Shown here piece after piece: positions 1 to 8,196 of a DNA stretch of 64,000 nt; position 1 is the stretch's first letter; each line of letters opens with the position of its first letter. Location of the stretch: NCBI GenBank assembly GCA_020636575.1, contig JACJXP010000001.1, forward strand, positions 744,001 to 808,000. The letters run 5' to 3'. Below the pieces are notes generated by a model, which saw only the letters and a program-made list of their open reading frames with translations, ran no database searches and was not told where the DNA came from. Made by a program: the position numbers and the translations under genes. Origin of the DNA: Chitinophagales bacterium (GTDB lineage Bacteria > Bacteroidota > Bacteroidia > Chitinophagales > Chitinophagaceae).

Positions 1-1170
1 CTTGTTGTAACCGGCTGTGGTTCAACAGACAAATCAAATGTTACTGAAATAAAAGATCTGTCTTCTACACTTCGTGAAAGGCTTGATCCTGATCTTGTAA
101 AAAATTTTGAAGAAGCTGTAAAAGATAATAATGAAGACCCCGTAGGGATCCAGTATTACGGCCACTATGCTTATACGAACCGGCAATTACCTGTCGCTGC
201 ATGGTTGTATGCATGGGCAAATGAAAAAAAGAAAGATCCGCTCAACCAGTCTAACCTGGCTGTTTGCCTGCATGAACTCTCCCTGACTGATACTTCCGGG
301 ACAGCATTGCTGGGATCCGCTATCAGTTTGTTGGAAGAAGCAAGAAATTCTATGCCTGATCATGCAGGGGTCTTAAATAACCTTGGTTATGCCTACTATC
401 AGCAATACCTTGATACAAAAGAGGAGAGTTGGCTTGACAAAGCAGAAAAAACATTAAACAAAGCATTGGATATTGAACCTTCTAATGCTGTTGTGCTTTC
501 ACATCTTGCTGATATAAATAAAGAGAAAAAAGATACTGCCAAAACATTAGACGATCTCAACGAAGCATTTAGTCTCGATCCATTTAATGCTGTTTTCGTT
601 AAATCATCCCAAAATTTTTCTCCTTTTAATGAAGCAAAAGAAAGCCGTGGGTATTGCGACAGTATCAATTTTAATTGCCTGCAAAATTGTCCTCCTTCCA
701 TTATCGGCCGCATCAAAGTGATCAATTGCGAAATTGCACAGCAGGATGCCATCATGGCTTGTCGGCAAGGCTTACCCTATGCCACTTCATTTAATTGTGA
801 TGATGAGATACCTGTAACAGGGTTCATGATCCCCGGTTTACAATCAGGAGTAGGTATTATTACGCCATGGGGCAAGTTTGCCATATTACTGCAAGGTGGC
901 GGCAAGGTTGATTTTAAACTGGAAACCAATACACCTGTTCCGGGTGTCCGTTTTTCCGCCGAAGGGAATTATAATCCCGGAAGCGGAATGAGCATCACTA
1001 ATTATGGAGGTAATATATCTGTCAGTTTATATGATAAAGGCATTGTGGCCCCTGCACTCAATAAATTAAATATCGGACCACTGGGTATAAAAGTAACTGG
1101 CTCTACCAAAAAAGATGACAACGGGATCAGCCTGGAGAGTTATGATGTGCCGGTTTTCACTATCCATTGA
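1..1170 (+). CDS. TPR-containing lipoprotein, 5' end outside window
   Basis: The reading frame is open from base 1, so the gene begins upstream of the window. The first residues read LVVTGCGS, the end of a lipoprotein signal peptide with a lipobox Cys, so probably only the first dozen or so residues are missing. Tetratricopeptide-like repeats follow over roughly residues 65-210, with pairs such as LNNLGYAYY and KALDIEPSN. The C-terminal third is rich in Gly, Asn and Ser and may pack as beta structure, since repeated 'NPGSGMSITNYGGN'-type stretches occur. An internal ATG at 205 would drop the lipobox and is not the start. The function is not recognisable beyond an envelope-anchored TPR scaffold. 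Confidence 0.75.
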   Translation, partial: LVVTGCGSTDKSNVTEIKDLSSTLRERLDPDLVKNFEEAVKDNNEDPVGIQYYGHYAYTNRQLPVAAWLYAWANEKKKDPLNQSNLAVCLHELSLTDTSGTALLGSAISLLEEARNSMPDHAGVLNNLGYAYYQQYLDTKEESWLDKAEKTLNKALDIEPSNAVVLSHLADINKEKKDTAKTLDDLNEAFSLDPFNAVFVKSSQNFSPFNEAKESRGYCDSINFNCLQNCPPSIIGRIKVINCEIAQQDAIMACRQGLPYATSFNCDDEIPVTGFMIPGLQSGVGIITPWGKFAILLQGGGKVDFKLETNTPVPGVRFSAEGNYNPGSGMSITNYGGNISVSLYDKGIVAPALNKLNIGPLGIKVTGSTKKDDNGISLESYDVPVFTIH

Positions 1171-1206
1171 TTGATATTCGTCATCCTGCCGGTACATAAA
1201 AAATAG

Positions 1207-1214
1207 TAGGTTTG
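1207..1214 (+). promoter_or_regulatory. putative -7 promoter box for the S46 peptidase gene
   Basis: TAGGTTTG matches the Bacteroidota -7 consensus TAnnTTTG and lies 21 bases before the chosen ATG at 1236, a normal leader distance. No clear TTTG -33 box is present at the usual spacing, so support is partial. Confidence 0.4.
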
Positions 1215-1235
1215 CTGATTACAAAATATTTTACC

Positions 1236-3401
1236 ATGAAGAAGATCCTAATTACGATTGTATTTGCCGTATTTACATTTTTTAAATCATTTGCCGATGA
1301 AGGTATGTGGCTCCCGCTTCTATTGGGGCAACAAGTGTATAATGAAATGGTGAAAAAGGGCTTAAAGCTTACTAACGATCAACTTTACAATATTAATAAA
1401 CCCAGCCTGAAAGATGCCATCCTCATTTTTGGCGGCGGCTGTACTGGTGAAATCGTCAGCAGCAAGGGGCTGATCTTTACCAACCATCACTGTGGTTATG
1501 GCGCTATTGCATCAGCCAGTACCATGGATCACAATTACCTGCAGGATGGTTTTTATGCAAAAAATATGGGTGAAGAAATTCCTACCACTCTTTCTGTACA
1601 GTTTTTATTGCGAATTGATGATGTGACCAAAGAAGTACTGGATGCCCTGAAGGGACTTGAAGGAAGCGAAAGAGTGCAGAAGCAAGGCGAAGTGCTCAAG
1701 GCCATCAATGAAAGGATGAGTGACGCCGATAAGAATATTGAAACAAGAGTAAGTGCACTTTTTAAAGGCAACCAGTTTTTAGCATTTGTATATCAGCGTT
1801 ACACTGATATACGTCTGGTGGGAGCTCCGCCTGAAAGTGTGGGCAAGTTCGGCGGTGATACTGATAACTGGGAATGGCCACGCCACACCGGTGATTTCTC
1901 CATCTTCAGGGTCTATACTAGTCCTGACGGGCAGCCTGCAGAATACAATGCCAACAATATTCCGCTAAAACCTAAATGGTTTTTGCCTGTTTCTATTCGT
2001 CCGTTGAAGGATGGTGATTATTCCATGATCTGGGGTTACCCCGGCAGTACCAACCGTTATGAAAGTTCGTACGGCATCAAGCTGGCTACTGATATCAATA
2101 ACCCCACACTGGTAAAGCTCAGGGATGTACGGTTGAAGTATATGTTTGATGAAATGAAGAAAGACCCTGCTATCAAACTGCAACTCTCTCCTTCTTTTGC
2201 AAGCATAGCTAATTACTGGAAGTTTTATGATGGTGAGACCAAGCAATTACTGAAGTATGACATATTTGGGCAAAAGAAAGCATTTGAAGATAAGTTCAAT
2301 GTATGGGCCAAAAATAAACCGGAATATGCCAGCCTGTTTGATGATTGGGGCAAAGCCTATGATGCATGGCGTCCTTATGCTAAACACAGGCAATATATCA
2401 ATGAAGGCATTTTTGGTTCGCCTTTAATGGTCTTTGCCGTTTCACTAATACAGGTAGAAAAAGCATTGGTAACCCCGGGCAGTAGTGCTGATGCTATTAA
2501 AAAAGCTGTGGCAGCAGCCAACAAGCAAAGAACTTCATTTCTTGAATCGGAGAATAAAGTGTCAGATGAAAAAATTGTAGCCACCATCACCCGGATGTAT
2601 TATGAAGATGTGGACAAAGACCAGCAACCTGTTGGTTTTTACAGTACGCTTAAAAATAATTTTGGCCCACTGGATGATGACGCTACTTATAAAAAGTATG
2701 CTGCGAATATTTTCAATAATACCATTGTATTTGATGATGATAAATGGAAGGCTTTTGTAGAAAATCCTGATGCCAATGTGCTGCAGGCTGATCCTGCCTT
2801 TACACATGCCAATGCATTTTATGTAAACTATGTAAGCAAGTATGCACCTAAGTACTCACAGTTTACTGCAGACAATGGAGAGTTTGGAAGGATATACCTG
2901 AAAGGTATTATGGAAATGGACCCTGTAAAAGCAAAGAAAATGTATCCCGATGCCACATTCACTATGCGGGTAAGCTATGGCAATGTAAAATCATACCGGC
3001 CGAGAGATGCTGTTTTTTATGATTATGTAACTACTTCCAAAGGCATTTTAGAAAAATATAAACCCGGTGATTATGAATTTGACCTGCCGGCCCGGCAGAT
3101 TGAACTATTGAAGAAAAAAGACTTTGGTCAGTATATTGACCCCACCCGCAAGGATCTTGTGATCGGTTTTATTACTACCAATGATATTACCGGTGGTAAT
3201 TCCGGCTCACCAGTGATCAACGGCAGAGGCGAACTGATCGGTCTTGCTTTTGATGGTAACTACGAAGCGCTGAGCCATAAACTGGCATTTGATAAGGATC
3301 TGAACCGCACTATTTGTGTGGATATCCGTTATGTTCTTTGGTGTATTGATAAATTGGGCGGTGCAGATAATATTATCAAAGAGCTGAAGCTGATGAAATA
3401 A
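1236..3401 (+). CDS. secreted S46-family dipeptidyl peptidase (DPP7-like)
   Basis: This is a 721-residue serine exopeptidase that removes dipeptides from peptide N-termini in the periplasm. The ATG at 1236 gives a classic signal peptide (MKKILITIVFAVFTFF, cleavage near FADEG). An upstream TTG at 1212 is in frame but adds a non-signal extension. S46 catalytic motifs are visible: His in TNHHCGYG near residue 85, Asp in the GDTDNWEWPRHTGDF block, and Ser in GGNSGSPV. The residue 18 positions after the catalytic Ser is Gly (FDGNYEAL). DPP11 enzymes, specific for acidic P1, carry Arg there. That suggests a DPP7-type preference for hydrophobic P1, which is an inference from family knowledge. Length is normal for the family. 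Confidence 0.93.
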   Translation: MKKILITIVFAVFTFFKSFADEGMWLPLLLGQQVYNEMVKKGLKLTNDQLYNINKPSLKDAILIFGGGCTGEIVSSKGLIFTNHHCGYGAIASASTMDHNYLQDGFYAKNMGEEIPTTLSVQFLLRIDDVTKEVLDALKGLEGSERVQKQGEVLKAINERMSDADKNIETRVSALFKGNQFLAFVYQRYTDIRLVGAPPESVGKFGGDTDNWEWPRHTGDFSIFRVYTSPDGQPAEYNANNIPLKPKWFLPVSIRPLKDGDYSMIWGYPGSTNRYESSYGIKLATDINNPTLVKLRDVRLKYMFDEMKKDPAIKLQLSPSFASIANYWKFYDGETKQLLKYDIFGQKKAFEDKFNVWAKNKPEYASLFDDWGKAYDAWRPYAKHRQYINEGIFGSPLMVFAVSLIQVEKALVTPGSSADAIKKAVAAANKQRTSFLESENKVSDEKIVATITRMYYEDVDKDQQPVGFYSTLKNNFGPLDDDATYKKYAANIFNNTIVFDDDKWKAFVENPDANVLQADPAFTHANAFYVNYVSKYAPKYSQFTADNGEFGRIYLKGIMEMDPVKAKKMYPDATFTMRVSYGNVKSYRPRDAVFYDYVTTSKGILEKYKPGDYEFDLPARQIELLKKKDFGQYIDPTRKDLVIGFITTNDITGGNSGSPVINGRGELIGLAFDGNYEALSHKLAFDKDLNRTICVDIRYVLWCIDKLGGADNIIKELKLMK

Positions 3402-3419
3402 TTTACTTGCAACTCTATA

Positions 3420-3450
3420 AAGCCAGTCTTTACGGCTGGCTTTTTTATTT
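3420..3450 (+). terminator. intrinsic terminator after S46 peptidase
   Basis: The arms AGCCAG (3421-3426) and CTGGCT (3436-3441) form a hairpin with a 9-base loop, followed by a T-rich tract. It lies 18 bases past the S46 stop codon. Confidence 0.8.
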
Positions 3451-3493
3451 TCGTGGCCTGATAATGATTAACATTGCATAATTAACAACCCGG

Positions 3494-4156
3494 TTGAAGA
3501 ACAAACTCATCATAGCAATATTTCTTTTCTTACCCCTTGCTTCTTGTTGCCAGTTTCCAGGTTTCAGCATCAGTACCGATATCGGAATTCAACGAAATTT
3601 TAAAAAAGATCAGCGGTTCTGGGCTTTTGGTCATACAACCCATGCACAGTTTCACTTAACCAGGACAGATGGTATTTATGTGTGGTTTGCTTATTATTCA
3701 GGAGGCAAATTTCATAATGATCTTGTTGCAACAGCAAAGGATCCTTTGACCGTTCCCCAGCAGATCGCATATCGTAACAATGCCAAAATAAGATTGAAAC
3801 AATTCTCTACCGGCTGGAAAAGATACTTGAAAGGCGCCCCTGATACTGAAAAAGACTGGTCGCTTTACGGATATGCCGGGTTAGGGCTTTTATTGGGCAG
3901 GGTTGATAATATACCTGCTGTATCCATTGATACAGCAGGTTATTCATTACCCGTAAGAAAAGGGAAAGGAAATTTTAAAAGACTGACCCTTGACCTGGGT
4001 CTTGGTGTTGAGTTCCCGATAGGGAATGATTTTTATTTCTACAGCGAAGCAAGGGCATGGATACCTACCACAGATTATCCCAGTGACTATTTGTTTGTAA
4101 ACAATAAAGCTCCGTTTACAGGCATGTTCAGCAGCGGGCTGCGTATCCTTTTCTAA
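3494..4156 (+). CDS. secreted outer-membrane beta-barrel-like protein
   Basis: This 220-residue protein appears to start at TTG (3494). It has a hydrophobic leader MKNKLIIAIFLFLPLASCCQ; the LASC string could be a lipobox or simply precede a signal peptidase I site. The rest shows alternating hydrophobic and aromatic beta-strand patterns, ends in a strand finishing 'GLRILF', and contains 'GYAGLGLLLGR' and 'LDLGLGVEF'. These are typical of small Bacteroidota outer-membrane barrels (OMP_b-brl-like). No enzymatic motif is seen. The gene converges on the next one, with only 4 bases between the stop codons. Confidence 0.65.
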   Translation: MKNKLIIAIFLFLPLASCCQFPGFSISTDIGIQRNFKKDQRFWAFGHTTHAQFHLTRTDGIYVWFAYYSGGKFHNDLVATAKDPLTVPQQIAYRNNAKIRLKQFSTGWKRYLKGAPDTEKDWSLYGYAGLGLLLGRVDNIPAVSIDTAGYSLPVRKGKGNFKRLTLDLGLGVEFPIGNDFYFYSEARAWIPTTDYPSDYLFVNNKAPFTGMFSSGLRILF

Positions 4157-4160
4157 AACC

Positions 4161-4694
4161 TTACTGAACCTTTATATCAAAACGGCCTTCTGTAACCGAA
4201 AGTGGCTGTGGAGCATTGTAGATATTCAGCATATCAAACTGAAACGTTCCTGAGACGATCCAGTTCACTGTATCAACTTTGCTGATAGTGACCGAACCTG
4301 TGCTGGCAGAAGAAGTGAGCCATTCATTATCCGGTGTTATATTTCTTTTTACATAATAGGCATAGCTTACATTATTCGCCGGATGTACCACATCAGTATT
4401 CAACAGGTAAGTACCCGGCGCATTTACATCATTGATGCGTAATTCAAACTCTGTTTCGTTGGGCGAAGAAGCAAAGTTGCGGGCATTGATGATAATATCC
4501 CTGCCAATCATGCGGGCTTCCAGTATATCATTGGCCGGTATCGGGCCAAAACCCTGCGGTACCCATAAAGACCCGTTTACTTTGGCGCCAAATGTATTGG
4601 CTCCTGTTTGTGTAACAGCCGGCAACTCTGTGATCTTCTTTTTACAGGCTGCAAAAGCTAAAAAGGCTATAAGAATGACGAGTAGTTTTTTCAT
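4161..4694 (-). CDS. DUF6252-like lipoprotein
   Basis: This 177-residue lipoprotein has the leader MKKLLVILIAFLAFAACKKK, with lipobox FAAC. The mature part opens with 'GANTFGAKVNGSLWVPQG', a signature of the Bacteroidota lipoprotein group called DUF6252, and is predicted all-beta. It probably sits in the outer or inner membrane facing the periplasm. The role is unknown. It is transcribed toward the 3494-4156 gene and away from the epimerase. Confidence 0.75.
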   Translation of the reverse strand: MKKLLVILIAFLAFAACKKKITELPAVTQTGANTFGAKVNGSLWVPQGFGPIPANDILEARMIGRDIIINARNFASSPNETEFELRINDVNAPGTYLLNTDVVHPANNVSYAYYVKRNITPDNEWLTSSASTGSVTISKVDTVNWIVSGTFQFDMLNIYNAPQPLSVTEGRFDIKVQ

Positions 4695-4805
4695 ACAAAA
4701 GGATTCAGTTTATAACGATCGTAACAGGATTTTGGTATCCAGAGCAAAAAACAAAGCCGGAAAGCAGGCTTTCACTTGTTAACTTTACTGTCATTTATAA
4801 CTATT

Positions 4806-5921
4806 ATGAGCCACAAACTACGAATACGCCAAACAGAATTGTATAAGCTTTCTATTCCACTGATTGAACCCTTTTCCACTTCACTCGGTACGGAAGACAG
4901 CGCCAATAATGTGCTGATAAAGATCATTACTGATGAGGGTATTGTGGGGTATGGAGAATGCAGCCCTTATATGCCTATCAATGGAGAAACCCCAGACACC
5001 TGCCTGGTAGTGGGTCAATATTTTGCGCAGGCATTAAAAGGAAGGGACCCGCTGAAGATCGGTAAATGCATCAAAATAATGGACGAGATCATTTATGGTA
5101 ATACCAGTATCAAAAGCGCTTTTGATATGGCGTTGTATGATATTGCAGCGCAACATGCCGGGTTGCCGTTGTACAAATTTCTGGGCGGAGAAAACAACAA
5201 GGATATTATTACTGATTATACTGTAAGCATAGGTGAGCCTGAAAAAATGGCTGCGGATGCTTTACAGATCAAAGAAAAAGGTTATCCTGCCATTAAAGTA
5301 AAACTGGGCAAAGAAGGCGCAAAAGATGTAGAACGTATTAAAGCCATCCGTGAAAAAGTGGGGAATGAGATACCTATACGTATTGATGCCAACCAGGGAT
5401 GGAAAGTAAAAGAAGCCATTGAAACATTGAATGCATTAGCAGTCTATAATATCCAGTATTGTGAGGAGCCTATTGCCAAATGGAAATTTATGCAACTAAA
5501 AAAGGTGAGAAAGAACAGCCCCATACCAATCATGGCTGATGAAAGCTGCGGCACCCATCATGATGCAGAACGGCTGATCAAATTGGAAGCATGTGATATG
5601 TTCAACATTAAACTGGTCAAAACAGGCGGTATTTACTACGCAAAACAAATTGCAATGATGGCGGAAGAGGCCAACATGCCTGTACAGGTAGGCGCTATGT
5701 TGGAGAGCCGGTTGGGGATGACAGCTTTTGCTCATTTTGCTCTAAGCAGTCCGGCTATTGAGCATTATGATTTTGATACGGCACTTATGTTCAGCCAGGA
5801 TCCTGTAACAGACGGCATCCGGTATGAATCAAACGGACTGATACATATTACTGACGATCCGGGGCTTGGCGCAAGTATTGATGCTACGCATCCGGCATTA
5901 ACGGGTAAGGTGGTAGTGTAG
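4806..5921 (+). CDS. dipeptide epimerase, L-Ala-D/L-Glu epimerase type
   Basis: This is a 371-residue enolase-superfamily enzyme of the muconate-lactonizing subgroup. The N-terminal capping domain is followed by a TIM barrel. The barrel carries the KxK base motif (AIKVKLGK), metal ligands in RIDANQGW, CEEPI and MADESC, and the second Lys in FNIKLVKTGG. Near the C-terminus, YDFDTAL supplies the DxD motif that holds the alpha-ammonium group of dipeptide substrates, which separates dipeptide epimerases from other MLE-like enzymes. The likely role is peptidoglycan-dipeptide recycling in the cytoplasm. The ATG at 4806 is preferred over an in-frame TTG at 4776. Confidence 0.9.
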   Translation: MSHKLRIRQTELYKLSIPLIEPFSTSLGTEDSANNVLIKIITDEGIVGYGECSPYMPINGETPDTCLVVGQYFAQALKGRDPLKIGKCIKIMDEIIYGNTSIKSAFDMALYDIAAQHAGLPLYKFLGGENNKDIITDYTVSIGEPEKMAADALQIKEKGYPAIKVKLGKEGAKDVERIKAIREKVGNEIPIRIDANQGWKVKEAIETLNALAVYNIQYCEEPIAKWKFMQLKKVRKNSPIPIMADESCGTHHDAERLIKLEACDMFNIKLVKTGGIYYAKQIAMMAEEANMPVQVGAMLESRLGMTAFAHFALSSPAIEHYDFDTALMFSQDPVTDGIRYESNGLIHITDDPGLGASIDATHPALTGKVVV

Positions 5922-6003
5922 AGAAGGAGTTTAGTCGTTAGTCGTGAGCTGACAGTAGGTGGACTGCATTATCAATAAGTTATAAATTTATAGTACAATA
6001 ATT

Positions 6004-6546
6004 TTGAATATACAAACAAAACGACTCAACATCCGACACCTTAAACTATCGGATCTATCTGACTTTCATATCTATCGTTCAAATCCAGAAGTTACAAAAT
6101 ATCAAGGCTTTGATGTTATGACAATTGAACAAGCCCAAGACTTCATTAAAGATAATTCGACAAAAAGTTTTGGTAAGGCCGGCGAATGGGTACAATACGG
6201 AATTGAAAACCTTGAAACCAAGCAATTAATTGGAGATTGCGCAATCAAACTTGACTTGCATGACACAAGAATTGCAGAAATTGGAATAACTATTTCACAT
6301 CTCGAACAAAGGAATGGATTCGCAAAAGAGGTTTTACTTGCTATTTTGACTTTTTTATTTGACACAAACCAAATACATCGGGTAGTTGAAATTGTGGATG
6401 CTGAAAATATTGCTTCTATTAATCTATTAAAAAGTATCGGATTTAGACAAGAAGGTTATTTTATTGAGAATGTCTTTTTCAAAGGAAAATGGGGAAGTGA
6501 ATTTCAATATGCAATGCTGAAACGGGAATGGGACAACAGAAAATAA
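6004..6546 (+). CDS. GNAT-family N-acetyltransferase (RimJ/RimL-like)
   Basis: This 180-residue protein with a TTG start resembles ribosomal-protein-alanine acetyltransferases: 'TKRLNIRHLKLSDLSDF' at the N-terminus, a beta-bulge and acetyl-CoA region around 'EIGITISHLEQRNGFAKE', and 'VVEIVDAENIASINLLKSIGF' near the end. It acetylates an unknown amine substrate. The gene is visibly more A+T rich than its neighbours and is flanked on both sides by non-coding sequence without operon partners, so recent acquisition is possible. Confidence 0.8.
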   Translation: MNIQTKRLNIRHLKLSDLSDFHIYRSNPEVTKYQGFDVMTIEQAQDFIKDNSTKSFGKAGEWVQYGIENLETKQLIGDCAIKLDLHDTRIAEIGITISHLEQRNGFAKEVLLAILTFLFDTNQIHRVVEIVDAENIASINLLKSIGFRQEGYFIENVFFKGKWGSEFQYAMLKREWDNRK

Positions 6547-6762
6547 TAACATCTGATAAAAACAACGAACCGTTGACAAGAGGTTAGCCCCAAGGCTGGC
6601 GGACGGAATAATAGTCAGCAGTTATACTAATATCAGACTTGACCCAACACAACTCATCAACAGAATATGTTTTCAACTTTTGTAACTTGTATCTGCTTTT
6701 ATACCGGTTCGGGACGAGCGGAAAGCCCCGAACGTTACCGGCATTACTTAGTCTAAAATAGA
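6547..6762. other. non-coding spacer with an inverted repeat
   Basis: This 216-base gap lies between the GNAT and Crp genes. It contains the inverted repeat GTTCGGG (6707-6713) / CCCGAAC (6727-6733) with a 13-base spacer. No convincing gene is present; a 64-codon minus-strand frame here has no recognisable features. Confidence 0.45.
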
Positions 6763-7344
6763 ATGGACAGCTCTCCACTTTTAACCCAGCTCAAAGAGGC
6801 ATACAAAGTCTCTGATAAAGATTGTGTGGCGCTTATTCAATTATTTGAAAAAGTAGAAGTAAAAAAGAACCAACACCTTTATCGTTCAGGCGAGATATCA
6901 AGGCATGTCTACTTTGTAGAAAAAGGTTGCCTTAGACAATACTACATCAATAATAATGGTGAAGAACGTACCATTTATTTTAAGATGGAAAACGGCTGGT
7001 GCAGCGAGCTGGTAAGTTTTCTTGACAATAAACCAACTGAACTATGCGTCCAGGCTCTTGAAGACAGTACACTACAGCGCATTAACCAAAAAAATTGGGT
7101 ATACGCAGTCACAAATATCCGGTCGTTCACAATGGGCTTTATAAGAGCACAGCAGGACACAAATTTGATGCTGAAGAAAAGGCTTGCCGAAGCAACAGTT
7201 GAAACACCTGAAGAAAAATACCTGCGTTTTATTAAGGAGGAACCGCTTTTAATGCAACGAATCCCGCTTTACCACATAGCTGCTTATTTAGCCATGACCC
7301 CGGAAACTTTAAGCCGCATCAGGAAAAAAGTTTCTGAGAGATAA
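6763..7344 (+). CDS. Crp/Fnr-family transcriptional regulator
   Basis: This 193-residue protein has an N-terminal cyclic-nucleotide-binding-like beta-roll (about residues 28-125; 'GCLRQYYINNNGEERTIYF') and a C-terminal region where 'YHIAAYLAMTPETLSRIRKK' forms the helix-turn-helix recognition segment. No Fnr-type cysteine cluster is seen, so it is not an obvious Fe-S oxygen sensor. The Bacteroidota proteins of this type are often single regulators next to a small target gene; the following cupin gene on the same strand is a candidate target. Confidence 0.88.
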   Translation: MDSSPLLTQLKEAYKVSDKDCVALIQLFEKVEVKKNQHLYRSGEISRHVYFVEKGCLRQYYINNNGEERTIYFKMENGWCSELVSFLDNKPTELCVQALEDSTLQRINQKNWVYAVTNIRSFTMGFIRAQQDTNLMLKKRLAEATVETPEEKYLRFIKEEPLLMQRIPLYHIAAYLAMTPETLSRIRKKVSER

Positions 7345-7384
7345 TTTCTTATCTCAAATCAAGAACATTACAGTCTTGCCGGAA

Positions 7385-7392
7385 TAGTTTTG
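7385..7392 (+). promoter_or_regulatory. putative -7 promoter box for the cupin gene
   Basis: TAGTTTTG fits TAnnTTTG and lies 19 bases before the cupin ATG. A -33 box is not clear. Confidence 0.4.
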
Positions 7393-7411
7393 TGTTATAA
7401 AAGTTATTAAC

Positions 7412-7846
7412 ATGAAAAAAGAAACTATCAAAGTTGGCCAGGTTATCATCGACTTTTTGCTGGAAGCAGCGGACACCAATGGCTCAGCAGCTATGTTTGA
7501 GTTTACAGTGCCAGTAAATGCAAAAGTCCCTATTCCGCATTACCATGAACATTACGATGAAACTATTTATGGTTTAGCAGGCGTTATCACCTTTACTGTA
7601 GAAGGCAAAACGATAGACATTGCTCCAGGTGAAACCTGCTTTATTCCCCGTGGCGCTGTTCATGGTTTTGACAATTTAAAACAAGTAGATGCCAAAGCAC
7701 TGGCAGTTATCACCCCGGCACTGCTTGGTCCCATCTTCTTTAAAGAGGTTGCTGAAATACTAAATGCCGGTGGCCCTCCTGACCTTGAGAAATTAGGATC
7801 AGTAATGACAAAACATGGACTTGTTCCTGTTATACCAAAGAAATAA
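7412..7846 (+). CDS. cupin-domain protein
   Basis: This is a 144-residue single-domain cupin. The first motif is seen in 'PHYHEHYDETIYGLAGVITF' (His-x-His and Glu metal ligands) and the second in 'GETCFIPRGAVHGFDN' (a Pro/His pair). It is likely a metal-binding beta-barrel of unknown substrate. It follows the Crp-type regulator by 67 bases with its own promoter-like box, so the two may be functionally linked. No signal peptide, so it is cytoplasmic. Confidence 0.85.
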   Translation: MKKETIKVGQVIIDFLLEAADTNGSAAMFEFTVPVNAKVPIPHYHEHYDETIYGLAGVITFTVEGKTIDIAPGETCFIPRGAVHGFDNLKQVDAKALAVITPALLGPIFFKEVAEILNAGGPPDLEKLGSVMTKHGLVPVIPKK

Positions 7847-7851
7847 ACCAA

Positions 7852-8091
7852 ATGATAATTTATAAAAAGCAATTTATGGACAAGTATTTGACAATATTTA
7901 CTGAACAACTCGATACAGAGTTTAAGACTGAAACATTATTCCAGGGTAAAAATTTTTCTATCCGGGGTTGGGTGTACCAAAAATTTAATATTTCAAAATA
8001 TCGAAAGAGATTACCAAAAAGGAGTTTCCCAAAATTTGAAACCCTGGTTAATACAAAGAATGCATTCAACACAAACCGCCTGATGCCATAG
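7852..8091 (+). CDS. small hypothetical protein
   Basis: This 79-residue frame begins 6 bases after the cupin stop codon. It is rich in Lys, Phe and Thr and has no recognisable domain, signal peptide or membrane segment. It could be a genuine small gene cotranscribed with the cupin or a degraded remnant of a longer one. Another ATG at 7876 would give a shorter product. Only its position supports it. Confidence 0.3.
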   Translation: MIIYKKQFMDKYLTIFTEQLDTEFKTETLFQGKNFSIRGWVYQKFNISKYRKRLPKRSFPKFETLVNTKNAFNTNRLMP

Positions 8092-8196
8092 AATTTTAAA
8101 AACGATGGCTGTGGTTAAAAAAACGATAACAAAATTATCAGCAGCGGTTCGGACCGGACATCCAATGAATACCTTGCCTTCGTAAATGCCTGATCG

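Noticed and set aside
4432..4782. 116-codon plus-strand frame antisense to the DUF6252-like lipoprotein
   Set aside because: The opposite strand has a lipobox and family signature; this frame has neither.
6584..6778. 64-codon minus-strand frame
   Set aside because: No family features; it covers a spacer with an inverted repeat and runs into the Crp gene.
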